Positions 32,514 through 41,941 of a stretch of 64,000 bases of DNA are shown here, piece after piece (the stretch's first letter is position 1; each line of letters starts with the position of its first letter). The position numbers were made by a program, and so were the translations under genes. The notes under the pieces are model-generated. The model was given only the letters and a program-made list of their open reading frames with translations, was not told where the DNA came from and made no database searches. Origin of the DNA: Mycolicibacterium psychrotolerans (lineage in GTDB: Bacteria; Actinomycetota; Actinomycetes; Mycobacteriales; Mycobacteriaceae); contig NZ_AP022574.1 of NCBI RefSeq assembly GCF_010729305.1, positions 1,240,001 through 1,304,000 of the forward strand, in the 5' to 3' direction.

Positions 32514-32948
32514 ATGGACGCGACAACCACACCGGTGACCGAGCTCACCGATGCGCAGAGCTGGGACCTGCTGTCCGGGGTATCGCTGGGCAGGCTGGTC
32601 ACGACCGTCGGCGGGTGGACCGAGATCTTCCCCGTCAACTACGTCGTCCAGCACAAGACGGTGCTGTTCCGTACCGCGGAAGGCACCAAGCTGCTCACCT
32701 CGGTGCTCAACGAGCACGTGGTGTTCGAGGCCGACGACCACACTGTCAGCGAGGGCTGGAGCGTCGTGCTGCGCGGCACCGCCAAGCTGCTGTCCACCTC
32801 CGAGGAGATCGCCGAAGCCGAACGCGCGGGCCTGTACCCGTGGGTCGCGACCCGCAAGCTCCGCTTCGTGCGCATCCGCCCCGAGACGCTGACCGGTCGT
32901 CGCTTCGTGTTCGGCCCCGAACCCGACCACACCGCGCTCGTCAGCTGA
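32514..32948 (+). CDS. Pyridoxamine 5-phosphate oxidase-fold (PPOX) protein
   Basis: A 144-residue split-beta-barrel protein of the PPOX superfamily (SGVSLGRLVTTVGGWTEIFPVNYVVQHKTVLFRTAEGTKL). Members bind FMN, F420 or heme; the cofactor cannot be told here. ATG 32514 follows the AhpD-like gene by 66 bp on the same strand. The stop is 3 bp from the convergent wzm stop. Confidence 0.82.
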   Translation: MDATTTPVTELTDAQSWDLLSGVSLGRLVTTVGGWTEIFPVNYVVQHKTVLFRTAEGTKLLTSVLNEHVVFEADDHTVSEGWSVVLRGTAKLLSTSEEIAEAERAGLYPWVATRKLRFVRIRPETLTGRRFVFGPEPDHTALVS

Positions 32949-32951
32949 CGG

Positions 32952-33782
32952 TCACACCCAGTACGGCACGCGGGCCCGGTACTGGCGCATCGCCAGCGCG
33001 GCGAACACCCAGCCGAACGCTGTCAGGACCAGAACCACGACCCAGTGCCGCAGTTCCTGATCCGCACCCAGCAAGGGCGCCCGCACGATGTCGAGGTAGT
33101 GCAACAGCGGATTGAGTTCGACGATCTTGGCCCACTGGCCGGCGCCCTGGGACTGCAGCGTCGCCTCGTTCCAGATGATCGGCGTCATGAAGAACAACAG
33201 CTGCACCAGGCTGTTCAGCAGCGGGCTGATGTCGCGGTAGCGGGTCGCGAGGATCCCGAAACACAAAGCCACCCAGACACAGTTGAGGGAGATCAGCGCC
33301 AGCGCGGGAATGACGGACAGGTCCGTCCACGTCCACGGTTTGGGGAAGATGATCGCGATGATCACGAAGATGATGATGTTGTGCGCGAACAGGATCATCT
33401 GCCGCCAGACCAGCCGGTAGACGTGTACCGACAGCGGGGTCGGAAGTTGTTTGATCAGACCCTCGTTGGCGATGAACACCTCGGCGCCCTCGAGAATCGA
33501 CGCGTTGATCAGATTCCAGACGATCAGCCCGAGCGTCACGTAGGGAAGGTGTTCGGAGAGTTCGAGTTTGAACAGCTTCGAGTACAGCGCACCCATCGCC
33601 ACCGCGGTGGTGCCGGTGGCGATCGTGATCCAGAAGGGGCCCAGCACCGAACGCCGGTACCGCTGCTTGATGTCCTGCCAACCCAGGTGCAGCCACAACT
33701 CGCGCTTGCCGAAACCGCCCACCAGGTCGGCCCAGGCCCGGGTGAACGTCTTCGATTGCGCCGCGGCATCCGTGAACGTCAT
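32952..33782 (-). CDS. wzm: Wzm, ABC transporter permease for galactan export
   Basis: A 276-residue ABC-2 type permease with six predicted membrane helices (starts MTFTDAAAQSKTF; conserved LGWQDIKQRYRRSVLGPFW). With Wzt it exports the lipid-linked galactan of arabinogalactan (Rv3783 homologue, also called rfbD). ATG 33782 overlaps the glfT1 stop by 4 bp, so it is coupled to the initiating galactosyltransferase. Confidence 0.93.
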   Translation of the reverse strand: MTFTDAAAQSKTFTRAWADLVGGFGKRELWLHLGWQDIKQRYRRSVLGPFWITIATGTTAVAMGALYSKLFKLELSEHLPYVTLGLIVWNLINASILEGAEVFIANEGLIKQLPTPLSVHVYRLVWRQMILFAHNIIIFVIIAIIFPKPWTWTDLSVIPALALISLNCVWVALCFGILATRYRDISPLLNSLVQLLFFMTPIIWNEATLQSQGAGQWAKIVELNPLLHYLDIVRAPLLGADQELRHWVVVLVLTAFGWVFAALAMRQYRARVPYWV

Positions 33783-34711
33783 CGTCGCGCGAACCTCTCC
33801 CGTCGTCCCAACCGCCGCAGGCGGATCCACTCGGCGAAACCGCGGGGATCATGCGTCGACACCAGGAAGTACCAGCCGAATCGCAGCCATTCCTGCGCGA
33901 CGAGTTTGCGCATGCCCGGTTGCGCCTGCAGATAGCCCCGGTTGCGGTAGGTGTAGAACCGTTTGGCCTCGTTGTCCGGATACTGGGTGTGCATCCGGCC
34001 GCCCAGAATCGGCTTGAACTCGTCGGTGCCGCAGGGATGCAGGTACACCGCGTCGAGGCAGGTGCCGAACGGCAACCCGGTGCGCACCAGTCGCCGGTGC
34101 ACTTCCGTCTCGTCGCCGCGGATGAACAGGCGCAGATCGGGCACGCCGACCGCCTCGATCGTCGTGGCCCGGAACAGCGCACCGTTGAACAGCGACGCGA
34201 TGCCCGGCAGCAGGTCCCCGGTTCCGTCCGTGCGCAATTCGGTCACCAGCCGCCGCCACTTCAGGCCGCGGCGCAGCGGAAAGGCCAGCCGCTCGGGCTC
34301 GTCGAGATTGCACACCATCGGCGACACCTCGGCAAGGCCGTGCCGGCGGGCGCAGGCCATCAGCGTCGCGAGTACCTCCGCGTCCTGGGGCCGGCCATCG
34401 TCGTCGGCGAGCCACACCCAGTCCGCGCCGAGAGCGAGCGCATGCAGCATCCCGAGCGCGAAACCGCCTGCGCCCCCGAGGTTCCGGCGGGAGCCGAGGT
34501 AGGTCGTCGGAACGGGCTGGCCCGCGACGAGATCACGAACCCGCTCGTCGTGATCGTTGTCGACGACGATCAGGTGGTCCGGGCGACGGCTCTGAGAAGC
34601 CAACGCGTCCAACGACTTCGCGAGGTCGTCGGGACGACGGTGGGTGACGACGACCGCTGCGATCTGCTCTTCGCGCAAGCGCTCATCGCCGACAACGGTG
34701 TCACCGCTCAT
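33779..34711 (-). CDS. glfT1: GlfT1, initiating galactofuranosyltransferase
   Basis: A 310-residue GT-A fold enzyme (Rv3782 homologue). It adds the first galactofuranose units onto decaprenyl-PP-GlcNAc-Rha, starting the galactan. Visible features are IAAVVVTHRRPDDLAKSLD, the metal-binding WLADDDGRP motif, and the acceptor-side GDETEVHRRL segment. Its start overlaps wzt by 11 bp and its stop overlaps wzm by 4 bp, placing the first polymerisation step inside the export operon. Confidence 0.94.
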   Translation of the reverse strand: MSGDTVVGDERLREEQIAAVVVTHRRPDDLAKSLDALASQSRRPDHLIVVDNDHDERVRDLVAGQPVPTTYLGSRRNLGGAGGFALGMLHALALGADWVWLADDDGRPQDAEVLATLMACARRHGLAEVSPMVCNLDEPERLAFPLRRGLKWRRLVTELRTDGTGDLLPGIASLFNGALFRATTIEAVGVPDLRLFIRGDETEVHRRLVRTGLPFGTCLDAVYLHPCGTDEFKPILGGRMHTQYPDNEAKRFYTYRNRGYLQAQPGMRKLVAQEWLRFGWYFLVSTHDPRGFAEWIRLRRLGRRERFARR

Positions 34712-35510
34712 GGGTGTGTGCCGTCTCCTCGAGGACCTCGCGCACGTGCCGTGCGGCGTCCTCGCCCTCGTAGGCGCGGACCACCTCTTCGATCCCGCCC
34801 TCCAACTTCACGGTGCCGTGGTCGATCCACATCGCGGTGTTGCACAGCCGCGCCAGGAACTCGTTGGAGTGGCTGGCGAACACCAGGATGCCGGACCGCT
34901 CCACCAGCTGGGCCAGCCGGGTCTGCGCCTTCTTCAGGAAGTCGGCGTCCACGGCGCCGATACCCTCGTCGAGCAACAGGATCTCGGGGTCGATGCTGGT
35001 CACCACGCCCATCGCGAGCCGCACCCGCATGCCGGTGGAGTACGTGCGCAGCGGCATCGACAGGTAGTCGCCGAGTTCGGTGAAGTCGGCGATCTCGTCG
35101 ACCTTGGCCAGCATCTGCTTGCGGGTCTGCCCGAGGAACAGCCCCCGGATGATGATGTTCTCGAACCCGGAGATCTCGGGGTCCATGCCCACCCCGAGGT
35201 CGAACACCGGGGCCACCCGGCCCTGCACGGTGGCCACGCCGCGGGTGGGTTCGTAGATGCCCGAGAGCAGCCGCAGCAGGGTCGACTTGCCCGCGCCGTT
35301 GTGCCCGACCAGGCCGACGCGGTCGCCCATCTTGAGCGACAGCGTGATGTCGCGCAGCGCCTCGATGACGACGACGTTGGACTCGTTGCGCCCGATCGCG
35401 CCGCCTGCCTTGCCGAGGAACGCCTTCTTCAGCGAGCGCGTCTTGGCGTCGAAGATCGGGAACTCCACCCACGCGTTGCGCGTGTGGATGTAGGGCTCAG
35501 GACTGACCAC
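34701..35510 (-). CDS. wzt: Wzt, ABC transporter ATPase for galactan export
   Basis: A 269-residue ATP-binding protein with Walker A GHNGAGKST, signature YSTGMRVRLAMG and Walker B EILLLDEGIGAVD followed by the H-loop FASHS. It resembles Wzt-type exporters of O-antigen and wall polysaccharides (Rv3781 homologue, rfbE). There is no carbohydrate-binding C-terminal extension, so export is probably independent of chain-end recognition. GTG 35510 lies 6 bp after the bpa stop. Confidence 0.94.
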   Translation of the reverse strand: MVSPEPYIHTRNAWVEFPIFDAKTRSLKKAFLGKAGGAIGRNESNVVVIEALRDITLSLKMGDRVGLVGHNGAGKSTLLRLLSGIYEPTRGVATVQGRVAPVFDLGVGMDPEISGFENIIIRGLFLGQTRKQMLAKVDEIADFTELGDYLSMPLRTYSTGMRVRLAMGVVTSIDPEILLLDEGIGAVDADFLKKAQTRLAQLVERSGILVFASHSNEFLARLCNTAMWIDHGTVKLEGGIEEVVRAYEGEDAARHVREVLEETAHTHER

Positions 35511-35516
35511 GAACGC

Positions 35517-36023
35517 TCACAGGTACTGGCCGGTGCTGTGCCCGCCGCGCTGGCCGGGCACCACCACGCCGGGCGGCAGCGCGCCCTGACGCATCTGCTC
35601 GAGTTGCTGACGGGCCGCCATCTGCTGGGCGAAGAGCGCGGTCTGGATGCCGTGGAACAGGCCTTCGAGCCACCCCACCAGCTGGGCCTGCGCGATGCGC
35701 AGTTCGGAGTCCGACGGCACCTCCTCTTCGGTGAACGGCAGCGTGAGCCGCTCGAGTTCGGCGCGCAACTCCGGGGCCAGCCCGTCCTCCAGTTCGCGGA
35801 TGCTGGTGCGGTGGATGTCGCGCAGCCGGCCGCGGCTCGCCTCGTCCAGCGGCGCGGCGCGCACCTCCTCGAGCAGCTGTTTGATCATCGTGCCGATGCG
35901 CATCACCTTTGCCGGCTGCTCGACGAGATCGGTCAGCGACTTGCTGTCCGAGTCCTGCTCCATATCGGTGGAGCTGTCGCCGATGATCTCGACGTTGTCG
36001 TCGTCGGTGGTGTCAGAAGTCAT
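35517..36023 (-). CDS. bpa: Bpa, bacterial proteasome activator
   Basis: A 168-residue helical protein of the Bpa/PafE family (Rv3780 homologue). It forms a ring that docks on the 20S proteasome and opens its gate without ATP. The acidic, disordered N-terminus, the helical core (RLRDIHRTSIRELEDGLAPE and LVGWLEGLFHGIQTALFAQQ) and the C-terminal gate-opening tail GQYL are all present. It sits inside the galactan export operon, as in M. tuberculosis. Confidence 0.95.
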   Translation of the reverse strand: MTSDTTDDDNVEIIGDSSTDMEQDSDSKSLTDLVEQPAKVMRIGTMIKQLLEEVRAAPLDEASRGRLRDIHRTSIRELEDGLAPELRAELERLTLPFTEEEVPSDSELRIAQAQLVGWLEGLFHGIQTALFAQQMAARQQLEQMRQGALPPGVVVPGQRGGHSTGQYL

Positions 36024-36051
36024 GGTCCTAGAGTGCCCCAGCGTCGCGTCG

Positions 36052-37995
36052 TCATTCCGGTCGGGCTCCGCGCCACTGGTAGATGCGCGCCTCGCCGTTG
36101 TCGTAGATCTTCTCCCAGGAACGGGATTTGTCCAGCGACGCCAGACCGTCGGGCATCACGAAGCCCCGCACCACCGGCGTGCTCACGAGAAGGTAGCGGA
36201 TGTTCAGCGCCGAGACGGCCTCGGCCACCCGTGGATCGGTGTCGGCGTCGTCGGCATAGGCCCAGATGATGAACCGGTGATACCCCGGCCCCTGCTGCAC
36301 CGGATAGTCGTAGTGGGTCCACAGCGGATGCAGGCCGGCGACCGCGTACATCCATGCGGTGCCGTCGGTGTTGGCGTTGGCGACCAGGGTGTCCCGCGCC
36401 CCGGGCAGCGCGGCCAGGTGGGCGAACGCCTCCAGGTCCTTCCCGTCGATGATCACCGAGTCGTACTTCTCGCCGAACAGGAACTCGTGGCGGGGAAGGT
36501 AGAGCACGGCCGAGACGACGCACGTCAGCACCAGAACCGCGCCGCCGGTGGCGTACCGGAGCCGCGGATCGAGCCGGCCCATCCGTCCGACGACGGCCGC
36601 GACGATCGTGTAGGCGGCGATGCCGGCCGGCGCGCTCAGCAGCATGCTCACCACCGCCGACAGGCGGCGGGGATCGCTGTAGAAGAGGTCACTGAACGTC
36701 CCGGTGAGCGCCCCGGCCGGACCCCCGAACGGCGCTGAGGAGTGCACGATCGCCACCACGAGCAGCAGCCACACAGGCAGCGGCCACCACACCCGCCGGA
36801 CGAGCAGGATCACCCCTCCGACGGCGGCCAACGCGATCAGTACCCACTGGATCGGGAAGTCGTTGAGATGGCGGGTGTGCTGCACGACGGCATCGAACAG
36901 CGCCCTCTTCTTGCCCTGATGGGTGACGAACGAGTGGCCCTCGATGATCTCGGCCTGCTGCAGGACCCCGAGGAACTGGGGCAGCAGCACGGCGACCGCC
37001 GGCGCGCCGACGAGTAGCAGCGTGCCGGTGTCGGTCAGCCGGCCGCGCACGGGATGGCGCAACGCCTCGACGAGCCACCACGCGGCCACCAGCAGGACGG
37101 TGACCACGCCGCCGGTGATGTGCACCGAGAACACCCCCACGACAGCCAGCACGGCCATCGGGATGCGGTCGCGGTGGGCCAGGGTCGTGGTGGTGAGCAC
37201 GAAGACGGGCACCGCGATGCCGTACGCGGCGAGGTTCGGCATGGATGCGGTGTCGAACTCCACGTAGGGCACCGCGGTGAACGACGCCGACAGCGCGGCG
37301 GCCGTGGCGGCCGCGCCCGCGGTGGGCCACGGGCCGGTCCGGGAGCGCAGCAGCTGCCAGGTCAGCACCGCGGCGCTGACGGGGAACAGCCAGCTCGACA
37401 CCGCGACCGAGCTGACGGTGTACGCCGTCGTCGGTGCGGCGCCGGACAGCTGGGCGAAGACAGCGGCGACCGCGTGGAACGTGGACGGGTAGTAGAGCGC
37501 TTCGTGGGTCTCGATGTTGCGCAGTTCGCCCATGTGGGTGGGGGAGGCCTGCCCGGTGTCGAGGATGAACCGGATGGTGTTGGCGTGCCACACGGCATCC
37601 CAGGTGCTGGGAATCGACTGCCAGTTCTCGAGCCCGCGGGTAGCGGCCAGCCAGATCAGCACCGCGCCGAGCAACACGCCGCCGGCCACCAGCAGTCCCG
37701 CCCCCCGCGGCGGCACGGCGCGGTCGTCGGGCCGGGGCGCGGTGAATCGGCGCAGCAGCACCCGCAAACACGTCACGGCGACCGCCACCACGACGACGGC
37801 CAGCAGCGCCGACGCCGCGTTCCACGGCAGGCCCAGCGCGCCGAACGGGACGATGGCCATGGCTGCGGCGCCGTAGGTCAGGGCCGGTCCGACCGCGACG
37901 GCCGCGGGCCAGTGCAGTCCGCCGCACCGCGCGATGATTGCCCCGGGCCCCACCAGCAACAACAGCGCAAGGAGAACGCCGAACCCGAAGCCCAC
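36052..37995 (-). CDS. DUF6541 / Rv3779-like polytopic membrane protein
   Basis: A large membrane protein of about 647 residues with many hydrophobic helices and a soluble C-terminal domain ([20 protein letters not shown]). It resembles Rv3779, a GT-C-like membrane protein linked to polyprenyl-phosphomannose or related sugar-lipid supply. I place the start at GTG 37995 ([20 protein letters not shown]), where the membrane helix begins. A CATACT 6 bp upstream suggests a leaderless transcript. An in-frame ATG at 38064 would add 23 residues. Its stop is 28 bp before bpa, so it heads this operon. Confidence 0.8.
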   Translation of the reverse strand: MGFGFGVLLALLLLVGPGAIIARCGGLHWPAAVAVGPALTYGAAAMAIVPFGALGLPWNAASALLAVVVVAVAVTCLRVLLRRFTAPRPDDRAVPPRGAGLLVAGGVLLGAVLIWLAATRGLENWQSIPSTWDAVWHANTIRFILDTGQASPTHMGELRNIETHEALYYPSTFHAVAAVFAQLSGAAPTTAYTVSSVAVSSWLFPVSAAVLTWQLLRSRTGPWPTAGAAATAAALSASFTAVPYVEFDTASMPNLAAYGIAVPVFVLTTTTLAHRDRIPMAVLAVVGVFSVHITGGVVTVLLVAAWWLVEALRHPVRGRLTDTGTLLLVGAPAVAVLLPQFLGVLQQAEIIEGHSFVTHQGKKRALFDAVVQHTRHLNDFPIQWVLIALAAVGGVILLVRRVWWPLPVWLLLVVAIVHSSAPFGGPAGALTGTFSDLFYSDPRRLSAVVSMLLSAPAGIAAYTIVAAVVGRMGRLDPRLRYATGGAVLVLTCVVSAVLYLPRHEFLFGEKYDSVIIDGKDLEAFAHLAALPGARDTLVANANTDGTAWMYAVAGLHPLWTHYDYPVQQGPGYHRFIIWAYADDADTDPRVAEAVSALNIRYLLVSTPVVRGFVMPDGLASLDKSRSWEKIYDNGEARIYQWRGARPE

Positions 37996-38127
37996 TCGAC
38001 TAGTATGGCTGCCCAGATGACCCGTACCGGCCACGGCATGGGCAGCAAGAGCGAGGTCGGGCAACCGCTCGACCGTCCGTATCGGGCGGTGCGGCGAGGT
38101 TCCCTTGACGCACTAAGGTGGGCTGGC

Positions 38128-39324
38128 ATGGCATACGACGTCGCCCGGGTGCGTGGATTGCACCCGTCGTTGGGCGATGGCTGGGTGCATCTGGACGCAC
38201 AGCACGGGATGCTGCTGCCGGACACCGTGAGCCGGGCCGTCTCCACCGCGTTTCGCGGTTCGATGCCGACGGTGTCGAGTCCGCACCCGTCGTCGCGGCG
38301 CAGCGCTGCGGTACTGGCCGCCGCGCGCCAGGCAGTGGCCGATCTGGTCAACGCGGACCCTGGCGGGGTGGTTCTGGGCGCCGATCGTGCGGTGTTGCTG
38401 ACCTCGCTCGCCGACGCCGCGTCCGCCCGGGTGGGCCTCGGCTACGAGGTGGTGGTGTCGCGACTCGACGACGAGGCGAACATCGCCCCGTGGCTGCGCG
38501 CGGCCAACCGCTACGGCGCGAAGGTCAAGTGGGCCGAGGTCGACATCGAGACCGGTGAACTGCCGACCTGGCAGTGGGAGGGGCTGGTCACCCGGCCCAC
38601 CCGCATGGTCGCGTTGGCCTCTGCCTCAGCGACTTTGGGGACGGTGACGGAACTCCGCGAAGTGACCAAGCTGGTTCACGAGGTCGGCGGTCTTGTGGTG
38701 GTGGACCACTCCGCCGCGGCGCCGTACCGGCTCATCGACATCCAGGAGGTCGAGGCCGACGTGGTGGCGCTCAACGCGCTCGCCTGGGGTGGCCCGCCGA
38801 TCGGTGCGCTGGTCTTCCGCGATCCCTCGATGATCGACGCGTTCGGCTCGGTGTCGCTGAACCCGTACGCCACCGGGCCGGACCGCCTCGAGCTCGGCAC
38901 CCATCAGTTCGGCCTGCTGGCGGGTGTGGTGGCGAGCATCGAATACCTTGCCGGCCTGGAGGATTCAGCACAGGGCAGTCGCCGGGAGCGGCTCGAGGTG
39001 TCGATGCGGTCGGTGTCGGGGTACCTGAACGGACTTTTCGACTACCTGTTGTCCTCGTTGCGCCTGCTGCCGGCGGTGATGGTGATCGGCAGCCCGGAGG
39101 TGCGGATCCCGGTGCTCAGTTTCGCGGTCGAGAACGTGCCGGCCGAGCGCGTCGTGCAGCGGCTGGCCGACAACGGCATCCTCGCGATCGCGAACGCGAA
39201 CTCCCGCGTACTCGACGTGATCGGTGTCAACGACATCGGCGGCGCGGTGACGATCGGGCTGGCCCATTACAGCACCGCCGCCGAGGTGGACCAGCTGGTG
39301 CGGGCGCTCGCGTCGCTGGGCTGA
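38128..39324 (+). CDS. Degenerate cysteine desulfurase-like (class V aminotransferase fold) protein
   Basis: A 398-residue protein with overall SufS/IscS-type fold features ([45 protein letters not shown]), like Rv3778c. The position of the PLP lysine, normally GHK-YGPTG, reads [13 protein letters not shown], with no lysine. The protein contains no cysteine, so the active-site Cys of desulfurases is missing too. It cannot act as a normal cysteine desulfurase, and PLP binding is doubtful. AAGGTGG lies upstream of ATG 38128. It is divergent from the Rv3779-like gene. Confidence 0.85.
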   Translation: MAYDVARVRGLHPSLGDGWVHLDAQHGMLLPDTVSRAVSTAFRGSMPTVSSPHPSSRRSAAVLAAARQAVADLVNADPGGVVLGADRAVLLTSLADAASARVGLGYEVVVSRLDDEANIAPWLRAANRYGAKVKWAEVDIETGELPTWQWEGLVTRPTRMVALASASATLGTVTELREVTKLVHEVGGLVVVDHSAAAPYRLIDIQEVEADVVALNALAWGGPPIGALVFRDPSMIDAFGSVSLNPYATGPDRLELGTHQFGLLAGVVASIEYLAGLEDSAQGSRRERLEVSMRSVSGYLNGLFDYLLSSLRLLPAVMVIGSPEVRIPVLSFAVENVPAERVVQRLADNGILAIANANSRVLDVIGVNDIGGAVTIGLAHYSTAAEVDQLVRALASLG

Positions 39325-39328
39325 CGGC

Positions 39329-40300
39329 TCAATCGCGAACGCGCAGAATCACTTTCCCGGAGACGTCACCCGACTCGAGCAGTTCGTGGGCGGCCTGCGC
39401 CTCGGCGACGGGGAACTCGGCGCCGATCACCGGCCGGACCTGACCGTCGGCGATCAGCGGCCACACCTCGTCGCGCACCCGGGCCACGATCTCGCTCTTG
39501 CCTGCGGGGCCGTCGACCGGGCGGGCGCGCAGTGCGGTGGCGAACACGCCGCCGCGCTTGGCCAGCAATTTGCCGATGTTCAGCTCGGCCTTGACGCCGC
39601 CCTGCATGCCGATGATCACCAGCCGGCCGTCGGCGGCGAGCGCGTCGATGTTGCGGTCCAGATAGGCCGCTCCCATGATGTCGAGGATGACGTCCGCCCC
39701 GCCCGCATCTCGCACGGCTTCGACGAAATCTTCGCTGTGGTAGTCGATGGTGATCTCGGCACCGAGTTCGGCGCACAGCTCGAGTTTGTTGCGTGAACCG
39801 GCGGTCACCGCGACGCGACACCCCAGCGCGCGCGCCACCTGGATGGCATGGGTGCCGATGCCGCTGGCACCGCCGTGGACGAGCAGCAGTTGGGACGGGC
39901 GCAGGCCGGCGGTCATCACCACGTTCGACCAGACGGTGCAGGCCACCTCGGGCAGGCCGGCGGCGTGTTCGAGGGGGACGCCGTCGGGCGCGGGCAATAC
40001 CTGGCCGGCCGGAACCGCCACGTACTCGGCGTACCCACCTCCCGCCAGCAAAGCGCAGACGCGTTGCCCCTTAGTCCAATTCGTGACGCCGTCACCGACG
40101 CGCTCTAGGAATCCCGACACTTCGAGTCCTATGATGTCGCTGGCACCAGGAGGTGGCGGATAGTTCCCGGCCGCTTGAAGGAGATCGGCCCGGTTCACGC
40201 CCGCAGCGGTGACCCGGATGAGAACCTCGCCGGGCGCAGGCGCGACGTCAGGGATGGTTTGCCAGGTGAGCCGGCCTGAATCGGACACGATCGCGCGCAT
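39329..40300 (-). CDS. NADPH:quinone oxidoreductase (zinc-free MDR family)
   Basis: A 323-residue medium-chain reductase of the quinone oxidoreductase/PIG3 type. The nucleotide motif is LLVHGGASGIGTHAIQVARALG. The N-terminal GroES-like half contains AGVNRADLLQAAGNYPPPPGASDIIGLE, typical of quinone reductases, and no structural zinc cysteines are seen. It ends convergently 4 bp from the desulfurase-like gene. It is divergent from a MarR regulator that may control it. Confidence 0.9.
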   Translation of the reverse strand: MRAIVSDSGRLTWQTIPDVAPAPGEVLIRVTAAGVNRADLLQAAGNYPPPPGASDIIGLEVSGFLERVGDGVTNWTKGQRVCALLAGGGYAEYVAVPAGQVLPAPDGVPLEHAAGLPEVACTVWSNVVMTAGLRPSQLLLVHGGASGIGTHAIQVARALGCRVAVTAGSRNKLELCAELGAEITIDYHSEDFVEAVRDAGGADVILDIMGAAYLDRNIDALAADGRLVIIGMQGGVKAELNIGKLLAKRGGVFATALRARPVDGPAGKSEIVARVRDEVWPLIADGQVRPVIGAEFPVAEAQAAHELLESGDVSGKVILRVRD

Positions 40301-40317
40301 CCACGCAAGGCTACTAC

Positions 40318-40336
40318 GCAGGGAAAAGTCCCCTGC
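40318..40336. promoter_or_regulatory. Inverted repeat between oxidoreductase and MarR genes
   Basis: GCAGGG (40318-40323) and CCCTGC (40331-40336) form a 6-bp inverted repeat with a 7-base centre in the 79-bp divergent gap. It is a candidate MarR operator or part of the oxidoreductase promoter. Confidence 0.35.
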
Positions 40337-40367
40337 TCATAACCTGTCAGCAATACGGGCGTGCATC

Positions 40368-40379
40368 TACTATGTGCGC
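40368..40379 (+). promoter_or_regulatory. Minus-10 element for a leaderless marR transcript
   Basis: TACTAT at 40368-40373 fits the mycobacterial -10 consensus TANNNT. It is followed by six bases (GTGCGC) and then the ATG at 40380, which is the spacing seen for leaderless starts. No ribosome-binding site precedes the ATG. Confidence 0.5.
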
Positions 40380-40892
40380 ATGGAGGGGATCATCGGGGGG
40401 CGTACCGCCAGCGATACGCCTGGGCTTGACATTGCAGAACAACGGGCGTGGCAGAACTTTCTGGACGCCGCACTTCGCTTGTACGCCACCATGAATCGTT
40501 CGTTGGTGGACCGTCACAAGCTCACACTCAACGACGTTCGGCTGCTCGACCTTCTGGCCAGGTCGCCTTCGGGTGCCGCGCGGATGGGTGATCTGGCGGA
40601 GTCGTTGATGTCGCTGCCGAGCCGGGTGACGCGCCAGATCCATCGTTTGGAGAAGCAGGGTCTGGTCGGTCGGGGGGCGAGCCCGGACGACGGACGGGGT
40701 GTGCTGGCGCGGATCACGCCGGAAGGGCGCGAGGCGCTGGCGACGGCCCTGAACACCTACGGCGCCGCGGTGCGCGCTCACTTCCTCGACCGTTTGACTC
40801 GCCCGCAGGTCGCGGCGATGGGGGAGAACTGCCGTCGGATCAGCGTCGGGCTGAAGTCGGGCACGCAGTCGGTCAAGGTGGGCCGCGTCTAG
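40380..40892 (+). CDS. MarR family transcriptional regulator
   Basis: A 170-residue winged-helix regulator. The helix-turn-helix and wing run through LLDLLARSPSGAARMGDLAESLMSLPSRVTRQIHRLEKQGLVGRGASPDDGRGVLARITPEG, typical of MarR. ATG 40380 begins MEGIIGGRTASDTPG; a GTG two codons upstream is in frame but would lie in the spacer after the -10 box. The ligand is unknown. The divergent quinone reductase is the likely target. Confidence 0.88.
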   Translation: MEGIIGGRTASDTPGLDIAEQRAWQNFLDAALRLYATMNRSLVDRHKLTLNDVRLLDLLARSPSGAARMGDLAESLMSLPSRVTRQIHRLEKQGLVGRGASPDDGRGVLARITPEGREALATALNTYGAAVRAHFLDRLTRPQVAAMGENCRRISVGLKSGTQSVKVGRV

Positions 40893-40902
40893 ACTGACCC
40901 GC

Positions 40903-40989
40903 GGTGGCGTGGCAGAGCGGCCTAATGCACTCGCCTTGAAAGCGAGAGACGGCTAACACCGTCCGGGGGTTCAAATCCCTCCGCCACCG
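40903..40989 (+). tRNA. tRNA-Ser (anticodon UGA)
   Basis: An 87-nt gene with acceptor stem GGTGGCG/CGCCACC, anticodon loop CTTGAAA (anticodon TGA), a long serine-type variable arm and the T-arm GGGGTTCAAATCCCT. CCA is not encoded. It begins 10 bp after the marR stop. Confidence 0.96.
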
Positions 40990-40996
40990 CGGCGGT

Positions 40997-41656
40997 TCAC
41001 TGCACGCGGGCGGCGACGAACGAACCCGCCTGGTCGACCATGCCGTTCTGCAGGTGGGCGTAGTGCGCCATGGGGTCCGTGCCTCCGCTGCAGTACTTGT
41101 CACCGGTGGCGCACTGGTCGATGGTGCGGCTGCCGTAGACGGGACTCTTGTCCACCAGCGACCCCCCATTGTTCATCGTGCGTAAGGGGTTGCCGAACAC
41201 CGCGATTGCCGCGATTCGGGGTTCGTCTCCTGCGGGTATGGGCATCGGCGTGAACACTCCGACGGGTTGCCCGATCGCGAGCTGGTCGATGACGCCTGCA
41301 CCCTGGGAGTACCCGCCCAGGACGATGCGGGTGTCGGGGCAGTTCGCCGCCGTGGTGTGGATGCGGGCCAACGCGTCGGAACCGCCTGCCCGCACCGACG
41401 AGTACAGATTCCAGTCGGCGGGGTAGTTGACCGCATACGCCGAAACGGTTCTCGCGCCGACCTTGCCGCGCACGGTGTTGATGAACGCGGTTCCGAGCCA
41501 CCCGACCCCGGCCGGCTCTCCGGTCCCCCGGGCGAAGATCACCTCGACGTCGCTGCACCCCTGGGCGCCTGCCGCGGGCACGCCCGGGCCGAACAGTGCG
41601 GATGCGCACGCGACGGCGGAAACAGCCGCGGCACTGAATGTCGATCTTTTCCCCAT
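40997..41656 (-). CDS. Secreted cutinase-like esterase
   Basis: A 219-residue exported serine esterase of the cutinase family. A signal peptide ends near GVPAAGAQG. The catalytic Ser is in GGYSQGAGV, with Asp in GDKYCSGGTD and His in MAHYAHLQ, and paired cysteines fit the cutinase fold. Mycobacterial cutinases act as lipases or phospholipases. GGAAAG upstream of ATG 41656 is a good ribosome-binding site. The stop is 7 bp from tRNA-Ser. Confidence 0.92.
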   Translation of the reverse strand: MGKRSTFSAAAVSAVACASALFGPGVPAAGAQGCSDVEVIFARGTGEPAGVGWLGTAFINTVRGKVGARTVSAYAVNYPADWNLYSSVRAGGSDALARIHTTAANCPDTRIVLGGYSQGAGVIDQLAIGQPVGVFTPMPIPAGDEPRIAAIAVFGNPLRTMNNGGSLVDKSPVYGSRTIDQCATGDKYCSGGTDPMAHYAHLQNGMVDQAGSFVAARVQ

Positions 41657-41941
41657 GCCGATGTCTTTCCACGATCAACCAATGGCTAAACCCATTCAGC
41701 AAACCCGTTTACCACCGTCCGCGGGTAGCTGCCAGAGAAGCGTGCCGTCGGCGCATGCCCCGAGGCTGGAAATCGTCCTGCGCCCGGACGTTTCGCTCAA
41801 TAGCGGACGTAAAAGATTGGCAAACCCGTCAATATCGACGTATGACGACAGGAACGTCCACTGCCACCCAACCGCAGTGGCGGATCTCGATGTCGAGCTA
41901 CGTCGGGCCGGACTTTGGTGTGAGAGGCAGTGGCCTGAGCG

